This document shows, piece by piece, positions 22,613 through 34,551 of a stretch of DNA of 64,000 bases. The notes beneath the pieces are model-generated. The model was not told the DNA's origin, did no database searches, and saw only the letters and a program-made list of their open reading frames with translations. Made by a program: the position numbers and the translations under genes. The first letter of the stretch is position 1; every line of letters starts with the position of its first letter. Source of the stretch: Parasponia andersonii (lineage: Eukaryota > Streptophyta > Magnoliopsida > Rosales > Cannabaceae); NCBI GenBank assembly GCA_002914805.1, contig JXTB01000177.1, positions 504,981 to 568,980 on the forward strand. Reading direction: 5' to 3'.

Positions 22613-24523
22613 TGTCACGACCCAAACCCCAGGCCAGTAGCGAAAATGGAATTCCACAGGTGGAAATTCATAATTTATTTTAAAAAATTTTAAAAACTTC
22701 AATTCTTCAAAAAAAAAAAGACGATAATTAGTTTACAAAAATAGTCAAATTATAAATTTCCACAGTTTGTGATCACCACTAGACATAAACTGTTAAAAAT
22801 AGTAATAAAACATAATTATGCATCACATCTTAATCACCAGTGGGCATCATAGATAATACAGGATAAATCCAAAGTATGAGCTTTAAATATTATTACAAAT
22901 CCAAGGTGAGTATCTAAGTAATTACCAACCACAAAATTAGGATAAATTTTTCTTGGATAACTCTGTCCCGGAGTTGCCCAAGTTGCACTGTAAATCATCT
23001 GAGAAAGAAAAGAAAGGGGAGTGAGCATTCACATACTCAGTAGGAATTTCAATTTCTTTTTTTGATATGAATGCAACTTTTCAAACTTATATGGTTAGCA
23101 CCTTTCCAAAATCCATTTATAAAATAACTTTGCAAAGTAATCAAAATGATATGTAATCATATTCGTTATTATACATATCATAAATCAACCAAGTACAAGT
23201 ATATACATGAGCTCTCATCCTCCCATTATGGTCCTGTAATTCTTCTATAATAGAGGTAACCATCATCCTGACACTATCCGGAGGTATGTCAGTAAATCCT
23301 GCATAGGGGCCTATATCTCTCACTTAGCATTGCAGTAACTCGCCAGCAATCTAAATACCATGATACAAAAATAGAACTCAAGTACGTGATCCTATGGTAG
23401 GTAAAACACGTCATAGAGTATGTAATAACCATGCATCAAGTATTTTTAGAAATCATGCTTTAATACTCATTTGATATTATTCTGGGAATTACAGAAAATC
23501 AGGCAGCATAACGGCTGTATTTTCCCAAAAGCAAAATTTTAAACATGCATAAAAATCATACCAACCAATCCCAGAACAATCTAATATATCTCAAAGTTCA
23601 CAAATTTATCAAATATCCAATCAAACTATTGAATTCTATGAAAATCGACATTTTCAAGAAATAGGTCATGATGTATATTTTAAATCAAAATAAGTATAAA
23701 ACTTGGTAATTAAATCCCTACCTCACTAGAATAGTGATGTCACACCAATGGGTCGTCAAGGTGCCGTTGAACGATCGCTCAGAGGGTCAAGAACAAATTC
23801 CAGACCCTCAATCGCTCACTTGTGAAAAATCAATTCCTCAATAGAGCTTCGAATTGACAAACAAATCTCTTTACCGAACTCTTAGCAAACAAAATAGCTA
23901 GATTAGATATATGATTCGACCAGTTCGGGTTCGAGCCAACACCACACGGTGTCACGTAAAATGAGAAAAAATCTAAGTCTTTAGATATAGTTTTTCATGC
24001 TAATCACCGAATATATTCAATATATATATCAAACTTCACCATTTTCTGAATACATTCCAAAAATGATAACAAAAACAAAATCTAACGATCGGATCAAAAG
24101 TCGAACCCGAGCTCAAAAATACACAAAAATGACAACTTTTAATCCGGGCAAAACAGGATCATGTAATATATACCTGGAGAAAGCCAACAACGAGAGAATT
24201 CGAATGCCACCGGTTTCACGACTTTTCGTCGTCGGAATCCTCACTGGCGAGCGACAGAAGCCGCGGCAGAACTTCGCTTCTCCTCGGCAACACGGTGGTC
24301 TTGCAGTCTCGGAGCTTTAGCAGTCGACTTGGCTAGGCAGCACGAGTCGTCTGGGCTCAGTGGCGGGGCACGATGATGAAGAGAGAGAACGAGCGGGAGA
24401 GAGAGAGAGAATCGGAGAGGGCGAGAGAGAATGAGATAGAGGGGAGAGAGAGAGTAAAAAATATCTGTTTTTTTTTTAATGGTCAAAAGACCCTTTTGCC
24501 CTTGATAAAAACGAGATTTTATA
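22613..24523 (-). repeat. 5' LTR of nested chromovirus
   Basis: About 1.91 kb, TGTCACGACCC to GATTTTATA. The partner LTR ends TTTTACA, so the terminal dinucleotide has mutated here. It would have held the element promoter. Confidence 0.85.
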
Positions 24524-24887
24524 TAAATAATCATAACTTGGGAGAATTTTTCAAAAATGGCTGAGGACTTCGAGTGAGAAGAGTGGAATTTTATAGGATT
24601 TATTTGCAATTTCTAAAACTGATGGTAGTGAGACACGTGGTAGTCCTTGGTTTGATCAAATATATCTTAAAAATTATACTTCAGTGATAATTTTTAAATG
24701 ATTCTTTCATTTAAGTCTCTTATTTCATAAAAATATTTATAATTTAATCCCAAATGTACCTATTCTTGATTCCGTCCACATTCAACTCAAATATATTTAA
24801 TTAAATAAAAAAATTCAATATTGCGAGATTGCCACTTGCCCAAAAATTATATTTTTGCCCTTATAAAACTAAGGATTTTACAATTGG

Positions 24888-25317
24888 AGTCTTTAATAGT
24901 TTTAGGGATCGATTTAAGTCATGTGGAATTTAATTTTATGTCGAAAAACATTCACTCTTCCTAATCTCATAAATTTAAATTTCAACAAATATATTGATAC
25001 TATTCTGTACAAATTATATTATTGAAATTTAATATAAACTCTCATTTATTATGGGCTGTTTTGCAAAATAGCTAATTTAATGGTGATTTTTGGAATTTAT
25101 TCGAATGCCTATGTTTTTAAATTTGTTGTGAAATAGTCTTTAGACCACACCGAATTCCCTGCTCGTCCACGCAACATACACTCAAACATGCGAGAAAAAG
25201 TTGTTTTGCAAAGGGTTTTAATACACAGATCTTTTGCTAAAGTTCACTTTCAAAAGGTTTGCTTTCCCAAATTTTCCATTCAATATTGTTCATTATGTAT
25301 GCATGTTCTATTTGCAG
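24888..25317 (+). other. Residual metacaspase intron ending in a splice acceptor
   Basis: AT-rich sequence with no ORF of interest. It ends in TTCTATTTGCAG, a strong pyrimidine-plus-AG acceptor for the exon at 25318. Confidence 0.55.
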
Positions 25318-25503
25318 GGTTTCAGTGGGAAGACACTAATTGGTTCTTTGACATGCATATTCATTGGAATAATTAAGCAATACGCTGGCATAACATATGG
25401 GCAACTGCTGGATTTATTGTCTGAAACGTTTGATGTGAATGCAGCTAGCAAATGCCTTACTTCACGGACCTTAGCTCGACTGTTTGGTCAGAGAATTAAT
25501 CAG
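25318..25503 (+). CDS. Metacaspase exon C (p10-like region)
   Basis: Exactly 62 codons in phase 0, between the acceptor TTTGCAG and the donor GTTTAA. The reading includes GKTLIGSLTCIFIGII, ITYGQLLDLLSETF, then SRTLARLFGQRINQ. The family pattern in this region is a G-MT-FI segment, then TYG-LL--M, then a basic stretch before the last exon, and this exon follows it well. There is no stop. GTTTAA is a weaker donor than the others, which could reduce splicing. Confidence 0.75.
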
Positions 25504-26170
25504 GTTTAAATTATTTACCTCTCGAATATTATTATTGTAAAGCAAACCAAGCTTATATATACTTTTATGTTAAGTTTATCTTTATGTATCTTTTGAATTA
25601 GATTGACAACACATGTTGACCTCTTCTTTCCTTGTATTTTCTTCTTTTCTGTAATAAATTTGCCATTTTGTGGTTATTGAGCAAGAGATGGTTAGTTCAT
25701 CAGAGTGTCAACGTAGGTGAACTAATCTTATTCTCCTCTCAATTAAAGGTTTCCTCCATAATTATAATATATATATATATTCTTTAATTTGAACTTGATG
25801 TAATTTTGTAATGGTAAAAAATGAAAAAGAACAAATTTAAATGAAAAAGAACAAATTTAGTACGTAGGAATAAAAGATTTCTTTAACCATATGAGATGAT
25901 CTACTTCAAACACAAACTTACCTGGACTATATATAAATATAAATTGATTTAGTATTGGTATTTTAAATTGATAAATTGACTCCGTTAGGAAATCAATGAA
26001 AAAGCTGTACGAAAAAATGAAACATGTTTTTGGTCTCAATATTTTGCAGTGTGATTAGAGACAGCTATTACTAAAGTCACCATTGATTATAGACAGATAT
26101 TTCTAGATAAAACCATTTTTTTTGTCACGTGTTCTCTTCTGAGATAATTTTTATCTCATATTTATTGAAA
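25504..26170 (+). other. Residual metacaspase intron C-D, left part
   Basis: AT-rich with short duplications, for example AATGAAAAAGAACAAATTTA twice in a row near 25820-25860. No coding motif was seen. Confidence 0.5.
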
Positions 26171-27388
26171 ATTCTAGCGTAGGAGGAGCGAAAACCCTCG
26201 TACGAGTACGAATGTTATTTAGACCTTTAGATTAAATCCAATAGTGAAATAACTCTTGACTCATAAAAGTTAAAATACACTACTCTCAGGAAATTCTCTC
26301 TTTCCCACATCTCTCTCTTCCCAACTCCGATTTTTTTTTATCTTCTTTTGAAGCTAGAATTCGTTCAAACCCATACGCAAAAGCCCAAAAAGCCATTACA
26401 GTTACACAAACAAAGGTTACTATCCTAATGCAAAGTGGACTTCCGGATTCTTTGACGCGAAAGAGACACTCTTTTTTGGACCAATCATTTATTCTTAATC
26501 TCAAGGGAGATCTATTACAAGGCCACAGGGATTTGGCGAAAATGCTTATTTAAATTTGATGATTTCTCTTTTATCCAACTATTTTGTGTGTGAATTTTAA
26601 GAAAGTTAAGGATTTCAGCTGTGGCTGATTATTATTAAGAACATAAAATTAAATCATTCACTTATATTGCAGTTTTCTCTGTGCATTCAATTGTGATATT
26701 TCCTATAGATATTTGGTAGCTTCTGTGCTATAAATAGTTCTCGTCCTGACCTCCATTTTTGGGCAAAATTTTTGACCTTGGGCTAAATCTTAGAAGATTT
26801 TGATCTTCTAGAGAGTATTTTGTGTAGTTGGATGAGTATTTGAAGGACGTTGTTGCTGATTTTTGGAACTGGATTTATGAGATTGTACCTAAGCTAGTTT
26901 GATCTGTTTGTTGTCACAACATTGTGTACTTTTATAGTGAAGATTGAATTTTCTTGGTTTTATTGGCTTTATTTTCTTGGTTTTATTGACTTTATTTCGT
27001 AGAAAAATTGAATGTTGAACGAGTAGGATAAGATTAATTTTAAAAGCTTTATAAAGTAGTTGGTTACTTTATGTAGACGAATGAAAGTGGTTCTCCAAGA
27101 TTTGAATTCATATGTCAGGGACTATCAAAAGTTTTAGATTTGTATTTTCTGATAATTTTAACTTTTTTAAAGGAAGAAGAAGAGAGTAATCTAAAAGTGA
27201 ATAAGAGATTAGTCGTACGAAAAGGAAGAGAGGAGCATTTTGATTTTTGTTTTCTTTTTTTTATTTCAAGTTTTTCTCTCATATGTATCTGATTTTCTCT
27301 CTAGAGATATATATTCATTTATTTTCATCCAACGGTATAGATAATGCTCTTATATGTAGGAGAGTTTTAACTCCTCCTATACTAGAAT
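26171..27388. mobile_element. Candidate non-autonomous DNA element with imperfect terminal inverted repeats
   Basis: The left end ATTCTAGCGTAGGAGGAG and the complement of the right end, ATTCTAGTATAGGAGGAG, match in 16 of 18 positions. Weaker similarity continues inward for about 50 more bases (AAAAC-CTC, then ATTTAGAYY-like stretches). No transposase ORF and no clear target duplication were found, so the superfamily is unknown; a Mutator-like or other MITE-type element is possible. It lies in metacaspase intron C-D. Confidence 0.5.
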
Positions 27389-27702
27389 CCCCCCATATAT
27401 ATATATATATATTTACTACCTAAACAAAGATTTCTTTCATCTACAATAAAGTAAACATTTCATCTCTAGAGAATAGAATAAACAGTGAATTTTTGTATGG
27501 GGAGAAGAACAAATATGTGCTAGTAATCTGTACTTAAATGTGACATTTGAAATGATGTTGAACTCTAAGCAAGAAGGTTGGTAGGTCAGGATTCATAAGA
27601 TGTTTAAGGCGAGAATACTTTTATTATTCGTTTTTTTAAATTAAATGAATAGTACTGAAGACTTTCTCAAGCAGCATTTGTCATAGTATTAATATACCTA
27701 TA
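27389..27702 (+). other. Residual intron up to the assembly gap
   Basis: AT-rich with an (AT)n run near 27396-27412. No gene was seen. It ends at the run of undetermined bases. Confidence 0.45.
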
Positions 27703-27776
27703 NNNNNNNNNNNNNNNNNNNNNNNNNNNNNNNNNNNNNNNNNNNNNNNNNNNNNNNNNNNNNNNNNNNNNNNNNN
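27703..27776. other. Assembly gap (74 N)
   Basis: An unbroken run of N. It falls at the left edge of the Tat element, where the first roughly 375 bp of the 5' LTR, judged from the 3' LTR, should be. The true missing length may therefore exceed 74 bases. An ORF drawn across it is meaningless. Confidence 0.99.
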
Positions 27777-28068
27777 AGGACTATATATATGAGTCATGCG
27801 TCCCCCTGAGGATGAGAGGCAAATACGCATAAAAAGAGAAATATATAAAAATTTATAAGCAGAGATAAGAACTTGATCTTTACTACTCAATCTCAAGGAT
27901 AAACATCTGACTTAAGCATCAGAGAGTCTTTGTACGTAGCCATTCCAGCCTGTCCAACCCAACTTGAAGTCAAAAGCACTCTAGGATAGCGAGGATATGT
28001 GGACAGTTGGCACATACAACATCAGCAGTTCAGAGATATGTGGACAGCTAGTGATAATCACTCCAATA
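27777..28068 (+). repeat. Partial 5' LTR of Tat element
   Basis: Nearly identical to the last 293 bp of the 3' LTR (39065-39357), from AGGACTATATATATGAG to CTCCAATA. The proximal part is lost in or beside the gap. Confidence 0.85.
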
Positions 28069-28090
28069 GTTTGGCGTCATTTGTAGGAAG
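28069..28090 (+). promoter_or_regulatory. Primer binding site of Tat element
   Basis: GTTTGGCGTCATTTGTAGGAA follows the 5' LTR end directly. It is a mutated form of the TTGGCGCC-GT-TGTGGGGA type site common in plant Tat and Athila elements. Confidence 0.65.
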
Positions 28091-28120
28091 CCTGAGCACG
28101 AGAGAAGGAGTAAAAGTCTC

Positions 28121-31100
28121 ATGACCGTGCTCTTACTGAATAAAAAAGCCATACGACATCGGATGGCACCCTCGAGAATGATAACAAGAAGCTCACGTCT
28201 CGATGCCGAAGGAAGCTCATGGGAAGCGCGACCCAATCTAGAGCAAAAGTTGGACCAAATGCTTATCACCTTAGTAGAAGCAAAAAGAAAGATGAAAATA
28301 GGCTATGAAGCCGTCCTGGGCCTAAAAAATAAAGTCGCAGAAGTTCGTAGAGATAACGCTCGCCTCGAAGGGCTATTGGCAAGCGAAGCCAGGAGCGAGT
28401 GAAGGGAAGACCTCAATGAGGAAGTCCAGTAGGAGTATAGGGGTCAACCGCCAAGGGAAGTCCCAGCTCTGTCCAGATCGCGAGCATAGGGGGAACGAAA
28501 AAGTTAGACAAGACCTTTCTAGCCAAGAGCGGCGACGGATTGAAGGCACCAGGAGTACCCCGAAGGTACGCCTCCCAACTGGAAACAGGAGATGATGGTG
28601 GAGCTGAGTAAAAGGCTCAGGGCCCATCACAAGCAGACCCTCGATGTTCTGGCAAAATAGACCGTATGAGGGATCAACTGGATGGCCTTCCCTGATTGAA
28701 TCTAGCTAGAGCCCAAGCCAAAGGACTTCACAACCCTGACCTTTAGACCGTTCTAGGGAAAGACCGACCCCATCGACCATATATACCATTTTCAGTAGAA
28801 GATGGCCTTGGAGACCAGGGATGAGGCTGTGAGCTGTAAAGTCTTTTCCACCACCCTGGCGGGAGCATCCCTATTGTGGTTCCGACAAATCCTAGAGAAG
28901 TCCATAAATGGGTTTGGAGATTTTTGCAAACTTTTCTTAAAACAATATGTGGGTGTCTGAAAGCAGCAGAAAACCATGCGAGACCTCGACCGGTTGAAGC
29001 AATCTGCGAATGAGTCTCCAAGGGAATACATGTCGTGTTTCCTAGAGGTAATGTCCTTAGTGCATAATGCCATTTAGCCCAAGCCGCGAGCTCGTTCATC
29101 AGGGGCCTACAGCCAGGATCGATACTGTCAGACTATCTGCTCTTGAATTTGCCAAATGACATGGTAGATGTCCAGGCAATATCGGAAGAGGTCTTTAGGG
29201 TGCTGAAAAGCCACCAGTAACAATAGCGCTGGCACAAATCCCGGCCATGCAAAGAATGAAGAGGCCTGCGCCGGCCCAGGGGTTGCTCCAGAGCAAGGAG
29301 CCCTAACCCAAGGCAGTCAAGAGAGTGGCAAGAGGAGGAAGATGTTTAAGGAACCTCTACCGAAGTACGAGCTCAATACGCCGATCCACCCAGGTCCAGT
29401 GTTCCTGAGCACATGAAGAATAGGAGCAAGTACTGCAGATTTCACAAAGATCATGCGTATGATGTCATCAACTATGATAGCCTTTTTGCGCAGGTTATGA
29501 TAGCGATCCAAGCCGACAAGTTGAAGCAGTACATGAGGACGAGCAGAAGCTAGTCCAAGGAGGGTGCCGCTGGGCTCAAAAAGGGAAAGCAGACCCAAGC
29601 CTCCAGGTTGGGAGATCAGGCACTGAGGATAGTGCCAATGATCATAGGCAGACCAGAGCCGACCCAGATTTAAGAGGACAAGGAAAAATGCAAGAAAAGA
29701 ACCGAAGAGATGGTGAAGTGCCTAAAGGACATGGGGCACTCTGTAAACCACCTGACGACAAGAGAAAGCTATGCCCTGACCACCCCATCGACTTTACCCA
29801 GCAAGACTTGGCCACGGTGCGCCTACCTCATGATGAACCCCTGGTGATTAAGCTGCAGATTGACTCCGCGTTGGTCGGAAGGGTCCTAGTCAATAGCGGG
29901 AGTAGCATCGATCTCTTGTTCCTCAGCATGTTCTAGAACATGGGCCTGAATCGGAGCGCACCGAGGCCAACTTGTCAGCCACTGTTCGCCTTCAATAGCA
30001 CTAAGGTCAACCCCTTGGGCATTGTAACTCTGCAGGTTTATGCTGTGGAGAGGTACCTGGATGTAGACTTCGTCGTCATTGATTGCGAGTCCCCCTTCAA
30101 CGTCATCATGGGGAGAGGGTGGATCCACACCATGCATGGGGTCGCCTCCACCCTCCACCAGGTCCTAAGATATCAGTTGAAGGATGGTACCTACACTATA
30201 GACATCAAAGTAGACCAAACCTCCACGAAGAAGTATTTTGCGACTGCTTTGAGGGGGACCGACGCGAGCACGAACATCTCGACATGGGACAGATAGCAAT
30301 CAAAGCACTGCCTACCAACGTACATAAAGTGGATTGAAGAGGAGTCTAATGGGCCAGAAACCATGATCGAGGAACTAGTGGCGGTCCCTTTGAAAGAAGT
30401 AGGACCAGGGAAAATGGTCTTGATCGGGGCCCTGCTGCCCGAAGAGAAAAGGAGTGAGCTGTTGGAATTCCTTAAGCAGAATAGTGATGTCTTCGCGTGG
30501 TCCCATGATGACATGACCGGAATAGACCCCGTGCACGCCTACCACCGACTGAACATGGACCCCAACTTTCCTCCAGTCAGATAGAAACCCCGAAGGTTTA
30601 CTCTGGAGAAAAATACGACGATCAACAAGGAGGTCGAGATGTTACTAGAAAACAGCTTTATCATAGAGTGTGTATACCTATGCTGGGTCTCCAACTGGGT
30701 GGTGATGAAGAAGAAAAATGGCGATGACCAGACCTGCATAGATTTTACCAATTTGAACAAGGCCTACCGGAAAGATAGCTTCCCCCTACCAAAGATCGAT
30801 CAAATGGTCAATGCGACGGTGCGATTCGGCAGGATGAGCTTCCTAGATGCCTACTCTGGATACAACTAGATCTCTCTATATGAGGAAGACCAGATCCATA
30901 TGGCGTTCATTACGGAGAGGGGTCTGTATTATTACAAACATATGCCTTTTGGCTTAAAGAACGCATGGGCGACCTGCTAGAGGCTCATGAACAAAATGTT
31001 CGCCGAGCTGCTGGGAAGATGAAAGTCTACATCGACGACATGGTGGTAAAGAGTAAAGAAGCTTCGGGCCACTTGAGGCATCTAGATACATGTTTCTAGA

Positions 31101-33590
31101 TTCTGAGGTACTACCGAATGCATCTGAACCCCAAGAAATGCGCATTCGAGGTGTCCTCTGGCCAGTTCCTTGGGCACATCGTGAGAAGTAGGGGCATTAA
31201 GGCCAACCTGACCAAATTGTCCTCAATTGCAAATGTACAGAGATCCTCGACCATTAGGGAGGTCTGGCATTTAACCGAAAAGATAGCCGCACTCAGCCAG
31301 TTCATCTCTAAAATTTCTAACCGATGTAAACTTTTCTTCCAGTGCATAAAGAAAAGCTCCATAGTCGTCTGGGGGGAGGAGTAGGACAAGCACTGACAGA
31401 GCTCAAACTATATTTAAGTCACCCGCCTATCCTAGCTTCCCTAGCACAAGGGCAGCGCTTGTATGCTTATTTAGCAGTATCTGAAGTAGTGATCAATGCC
31501 GTACTATTTGTCGAGGAAGACAACAAGCAGAAGTCGGTGTTTTACATAAGCCGCATGCTCCTAGACGCCGAGAGACGATACAGTAGGCGAAGAAACTGGT
31601 TCTTGCTTTGGTCAATGCTAAGAAAAGACTAAGGCAGTACTTCGAAGCACACTCTATTACAGTGTATACAGATTTCCCCATCCGACATATCTTAGCCAAA
31701 CCAGACCTCTCGGGACGACTGACCAAATGGGCCATTGAGCTGGGGATATATGACATCGAGTACCGGCCTCGAGTGGCGAAGAAAGGGTAAGTCATGGCAG
31801 ACTTCCTAGTGGAAATCCAATCCTTCGACGAGCCGCGCGACCCACTCCAGACGTCTTTGGCTCACATCCCTTCAACCCGGACCCTCTGCACTAACGGATC
31901 CACGAACGCCTCGGGGTTAGGTATTGGGATAGTCCTGCAGACCCCATTAGGACTCAAGGCAGATAAAGCTTTGAGGCTTGGTTTCCAGGCGACGAAAAAT
32001 GAGGCGGAGTACGAGACAATGCTGTAAGGCCTTGAGTTGGCTTTGCACTTCGAGTTAGAGAACATTATGGTAAAGACCGACTCGTAGCTGATCGTGGATC
32101 AAGTCAGGGGAGACTTCAAAGTAAAAGAGCCAAGATTACACATGTGCTTCTGTAGGGTAATGGGGGCAAAAGCCCGCTTTAGCAGTTTCGATATTGAATA
32201 GATACCTAGGGAGATGAACCAAAAGGCCAACGAGCTAGCTAGAAGCGCGTCAATCAGTGGGATGATCGAACACACAGAGCTTCTACTAGAGGGTGAAAAT
32301 ATGAGACACCCTTTGGAGACCCCTGCACGCCACGTGATCGTGACTAACTCTGAAGATGAAGGCTGGATGAGAATCATCACCCAATACCTAGTGTCGGGAA
32401 ACCTGCCCATAGACCCCCAAAAAGCAAGGTCAATCAGGCTGAAGGTCGCCCAATACTCGATGGTGGGGGGCCAACTGTATAGAAGGTCAACAATGGGTCC
32501 AATACTGAGATGCATAGACCCCATGGAGGAGCAAAAACTGATGGAGGAAATCCACGAGGGAGCGTGTGCCAACCACTCTGGTGAGCGTAGCCTTGCCTAC
32601 AAGGCCTTAATAGCTAGATACTTTTGGCCCTAATGATGACCGAGGCGGCCCAGTTTGTCAAGAAATATGATAAGTGCCAGAGGTTCGTCCCCCTGAAATG
32701 CCAACCTGCGGAAGAGCTCCATTCAAACATAACTCCTTGGCCCTCACTAAGTGGGGTCTGGACATCGTCGGAGAGCTCTCCAGGAGTCCAAAAGGAAGAA
32801 GGTATGTCTTGCTGGCCGCTGATTATTTCACTAAATAGGTAGAAGTTGAAGCCTACATGACTGTCAATAAAGCAGACACGATTAACTTCATTTGGAAAAA
32901 TATAATCTGCCAATACAGAATCCCGAAAGAGATACACGCTGATCATGACATGTAGTTCCAGAACGCCAAGCTTAAGGAGCTGTGTGAGTTGTATGATATA
33001 AAGCTCAGCTTCTCGTCTGTAAACTACCCTCAAGGGAATGGCCAAGTAGAAGCTACGAACAAGGCCATATTCAGCAATATAAAAAAGAAGTTGTAGGAGG
33101 CTAAAGGAAGGTGGTTAAAAGAGCTATTGGCCATCGTGTTGGCCCATCAGATCACGGAAAGGAGGTCAACTGGGAGAACATCATTCGCCATGGTCTACGG
33201 GTTGGAGGTTGTGATCCCAACTGAGATTGGCCTCCTGACCTGATGCTCCGAAGGGGTAAGAGACGCCTCACTGAACGAGCAGCAGCTAAGCCACAACACG
33301 GACCTCCTGGAAGAAACACAGGACATGTCTCTGGTCTATCTGGCCTCGTACCACCAGTAGGTCAGGTCTTACTATGCAAAGAAGTTTAGTGCTCGTCGGT
33401 TTAACACTAGAGATTGGGTCTTAAAGGTCAGAACAAGAAACTCCTCGAAGCTAGACTCTAACTGGGTCGGGCCATACAAGGTAATCAAGGTGCTTGACAA
33501 TGGTGCATACGTCCTGAAAGAACTCAAGACCAAAAAGAGCCTACCTAACACGTGGAATACCTAACACTTAAAAAAATACTACATGTGAGT
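28121..33590 (+). pseudogene. Tat gag-pol: gag, protease, RT, RNase H, archaeal-type RNase H, integrase
   Basis: Gag lies at about 28121-29650, broken. The protease (29688-30296) has VNSGSSIDLLF, in which Asn replaces the catalytic Asp, and FNVIMGRGWIH. RT (30363-31200) has WVVMKKKNGD, FPLPKIDQMV, FLDAYSGYN, MPFGLKNA and YIDDMVVKSK. RNase H follows at 31390-31790. A second RNase H at about 31860-32270 (GLGIGIVLQTPLG, NQKANELARSAS) is the archaeal-type domain of Tat elements. Integrase (32520-33560) has its HHCC finger (IHEGACANHSG, DKCQRF) and a GLDIVGEL core. The second catalytic site is followed by TAG, and YPQGNGQVEATNKA is present. Frameshifts lie near 32630 and 32740, with numerous TAG/TGA stops. 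Product: none expected. Confidence 0.85.
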
Positions 33591-33744
33591 TACATGTAAA
33601 TGCATGTATTGTTAAATAGCTTAAATCCAAAACAGGTCAGGGCATCTGCTACATGGACTTATCCATTGGATTGCTATGGAAAAGAGTCTGCCCCCAGTGC
33701 CAGTAGACCTTAATAATGATCGTACTATGGGAACCACATCGAGC

Positions 33745-34020
33745 AATAAAATGCTTACCGATGGCCCGAGAAAATGTACGAAGAGGAATGAGTTGAGAAA
33801 TAAAATGCTTGCCAGTAGACCTCAATAACAATTGTACTATGGGAACCACATCGCGCAATAAAATGCTTGCCGATGGCCCGAGAAAACGTAGGAAGAGGAA
33901 TGAGCTGCGCAGTAAAATGCTTGCCAGCAGACCTCAATAACGATTGTACTATGGGAATCACATTGCATAATAAAATGCCTACTGATGGCCCGAGAAAACG
34001 TACTATAGGAACCACATCGC
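33745..34020 (+). repeat. 112-bp tandem repeat in Tat 3' region
   Basis: The motif AATAAAATGCTT-CCGATGGCCC recurs at 33745, 33857 and 33969, a 112-bp period, with diverged halves within each unit. About two and a half copies are recognisable. Confidence 0.85.
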
Positions 34021-34126
34021 TCGCCGACAACCTGAGAGGACATACGAAGGGTAACAGGCAGTGCAACAAAAACTTACCGCCAACCCTCAAGGGATACCTG
34101 CGGGATGGAGATGAGCTGAGTGATAA

Positions 34127-34349
34127 GACCCTCCCTAGGGAGTACCTTAGCTACGTATAGGACAAAGGTAAATGGGGCCAGGGTCTACCTATTGGAAGTA
34201 GACCCTCCCCAGCGATCACCTTAGCTACGCGTAAGCCAAAAGCAAGTAGGGCCAGGATCTACCTGTTGGAAGCAGACCCTCCCCAGAGAACGCCTTAGCT
34301 TCGCATGGACTGGAAGTAGACGGGGCCAAGGCCTACCCGTTGGAGGTAG
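34127..34349 (+). repeat. 74-bp tandem repeat in Tat 3' region
   Basis: GACCCTCCC starts units at 34127, 34201 and 34275. Each unit continues with CCTTAGCTWCGCR, GGGCCAGG-TCTACC and TTGGAAG. Three diverged copies. Confidence 0.85.
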
Positions 34350-34484
34350 GCCTAGACAAGACAAAGCGCGAAAGTAGAAATCAAAACCAAATTCTATTTA
34401 TTATTGCTTTAATTACAGGACCTATGGTTGACAGGGACACAGACCCGGTGTCTCTATTTGTAAGAAGCAAGTTTTAGACGAATC

Positions 34485-34551
34485 CCAGGCCTTTTCCTTT
34501 GTAGCGACAGGTCCAAGCCCAAGCCTTTTCCTTTGTAGCGACAGGTCCAAG
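34485..34551 (+). repeat. 34-bp tandem duplication in Tat 3' region
   Basis: The stretch CCTTTTCCTTTGTAGCGACA followed by GGTCCAAG occurs twice with a 34-bp period (GTAGCGACAG at 34501 and 34535). Confidence 0.8.

Larger units (their letters stand above)
16289..24523 (-). mobile_element. Ty3/gypsy chromovirus-type retrotransposon
   Basis: Complete structure in minus orientation, flanked by the perfect duplication TAAAT (16284-16288 and 24524-24528). The LTRs are 16289-18181 and 22613-24523. The gene order gag, protease, RT, RNase H, integrase, followed by a chromodomain-like C-terminus, places it with the chromoviruses, most like Tekay/Del. It is dead: the gag and pol frames have stops, and integrase has at least two deletions. 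It is inserted into the older solo LTR within metacaspase intron B-C. Confidence 0.9.
14335..24882 (-). mobile_element. Old solo gypsy LTR, split by a nested gypsy element
   Basis: The left piece (14335-16288) starts TGTCATGATCC. The right piece (24529-24882) ends GATTTTACA, the same style of ends as the nested element (TGTCACGAC...GATTTTACA). The whole is flanked by the perfect 5-bp duplication ATTGG at 14330-14334 and 24883-24887. Without the nested insertion the LTR would be about 2.3 kb. No internal gag or pol of its own was seen, so it is read as a solo LTR left by LTR-LTR recombination. Minus strand is chosen from the similarity of its ends to the nested copy. Confidence 0.75.

Noticed and set aside
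27681-27896. ORF drawn across the run of N
   Set aside because: The central third is undetermined sequence, so it is an artefact.
33745-34349. Regularly spaced repeats that superficially recall a CRISPR array
   Set aside because: The units are head-to-tail tandem repeats without unique spacers, lie inside a plant Tat retroelement, and no cas gene is present.
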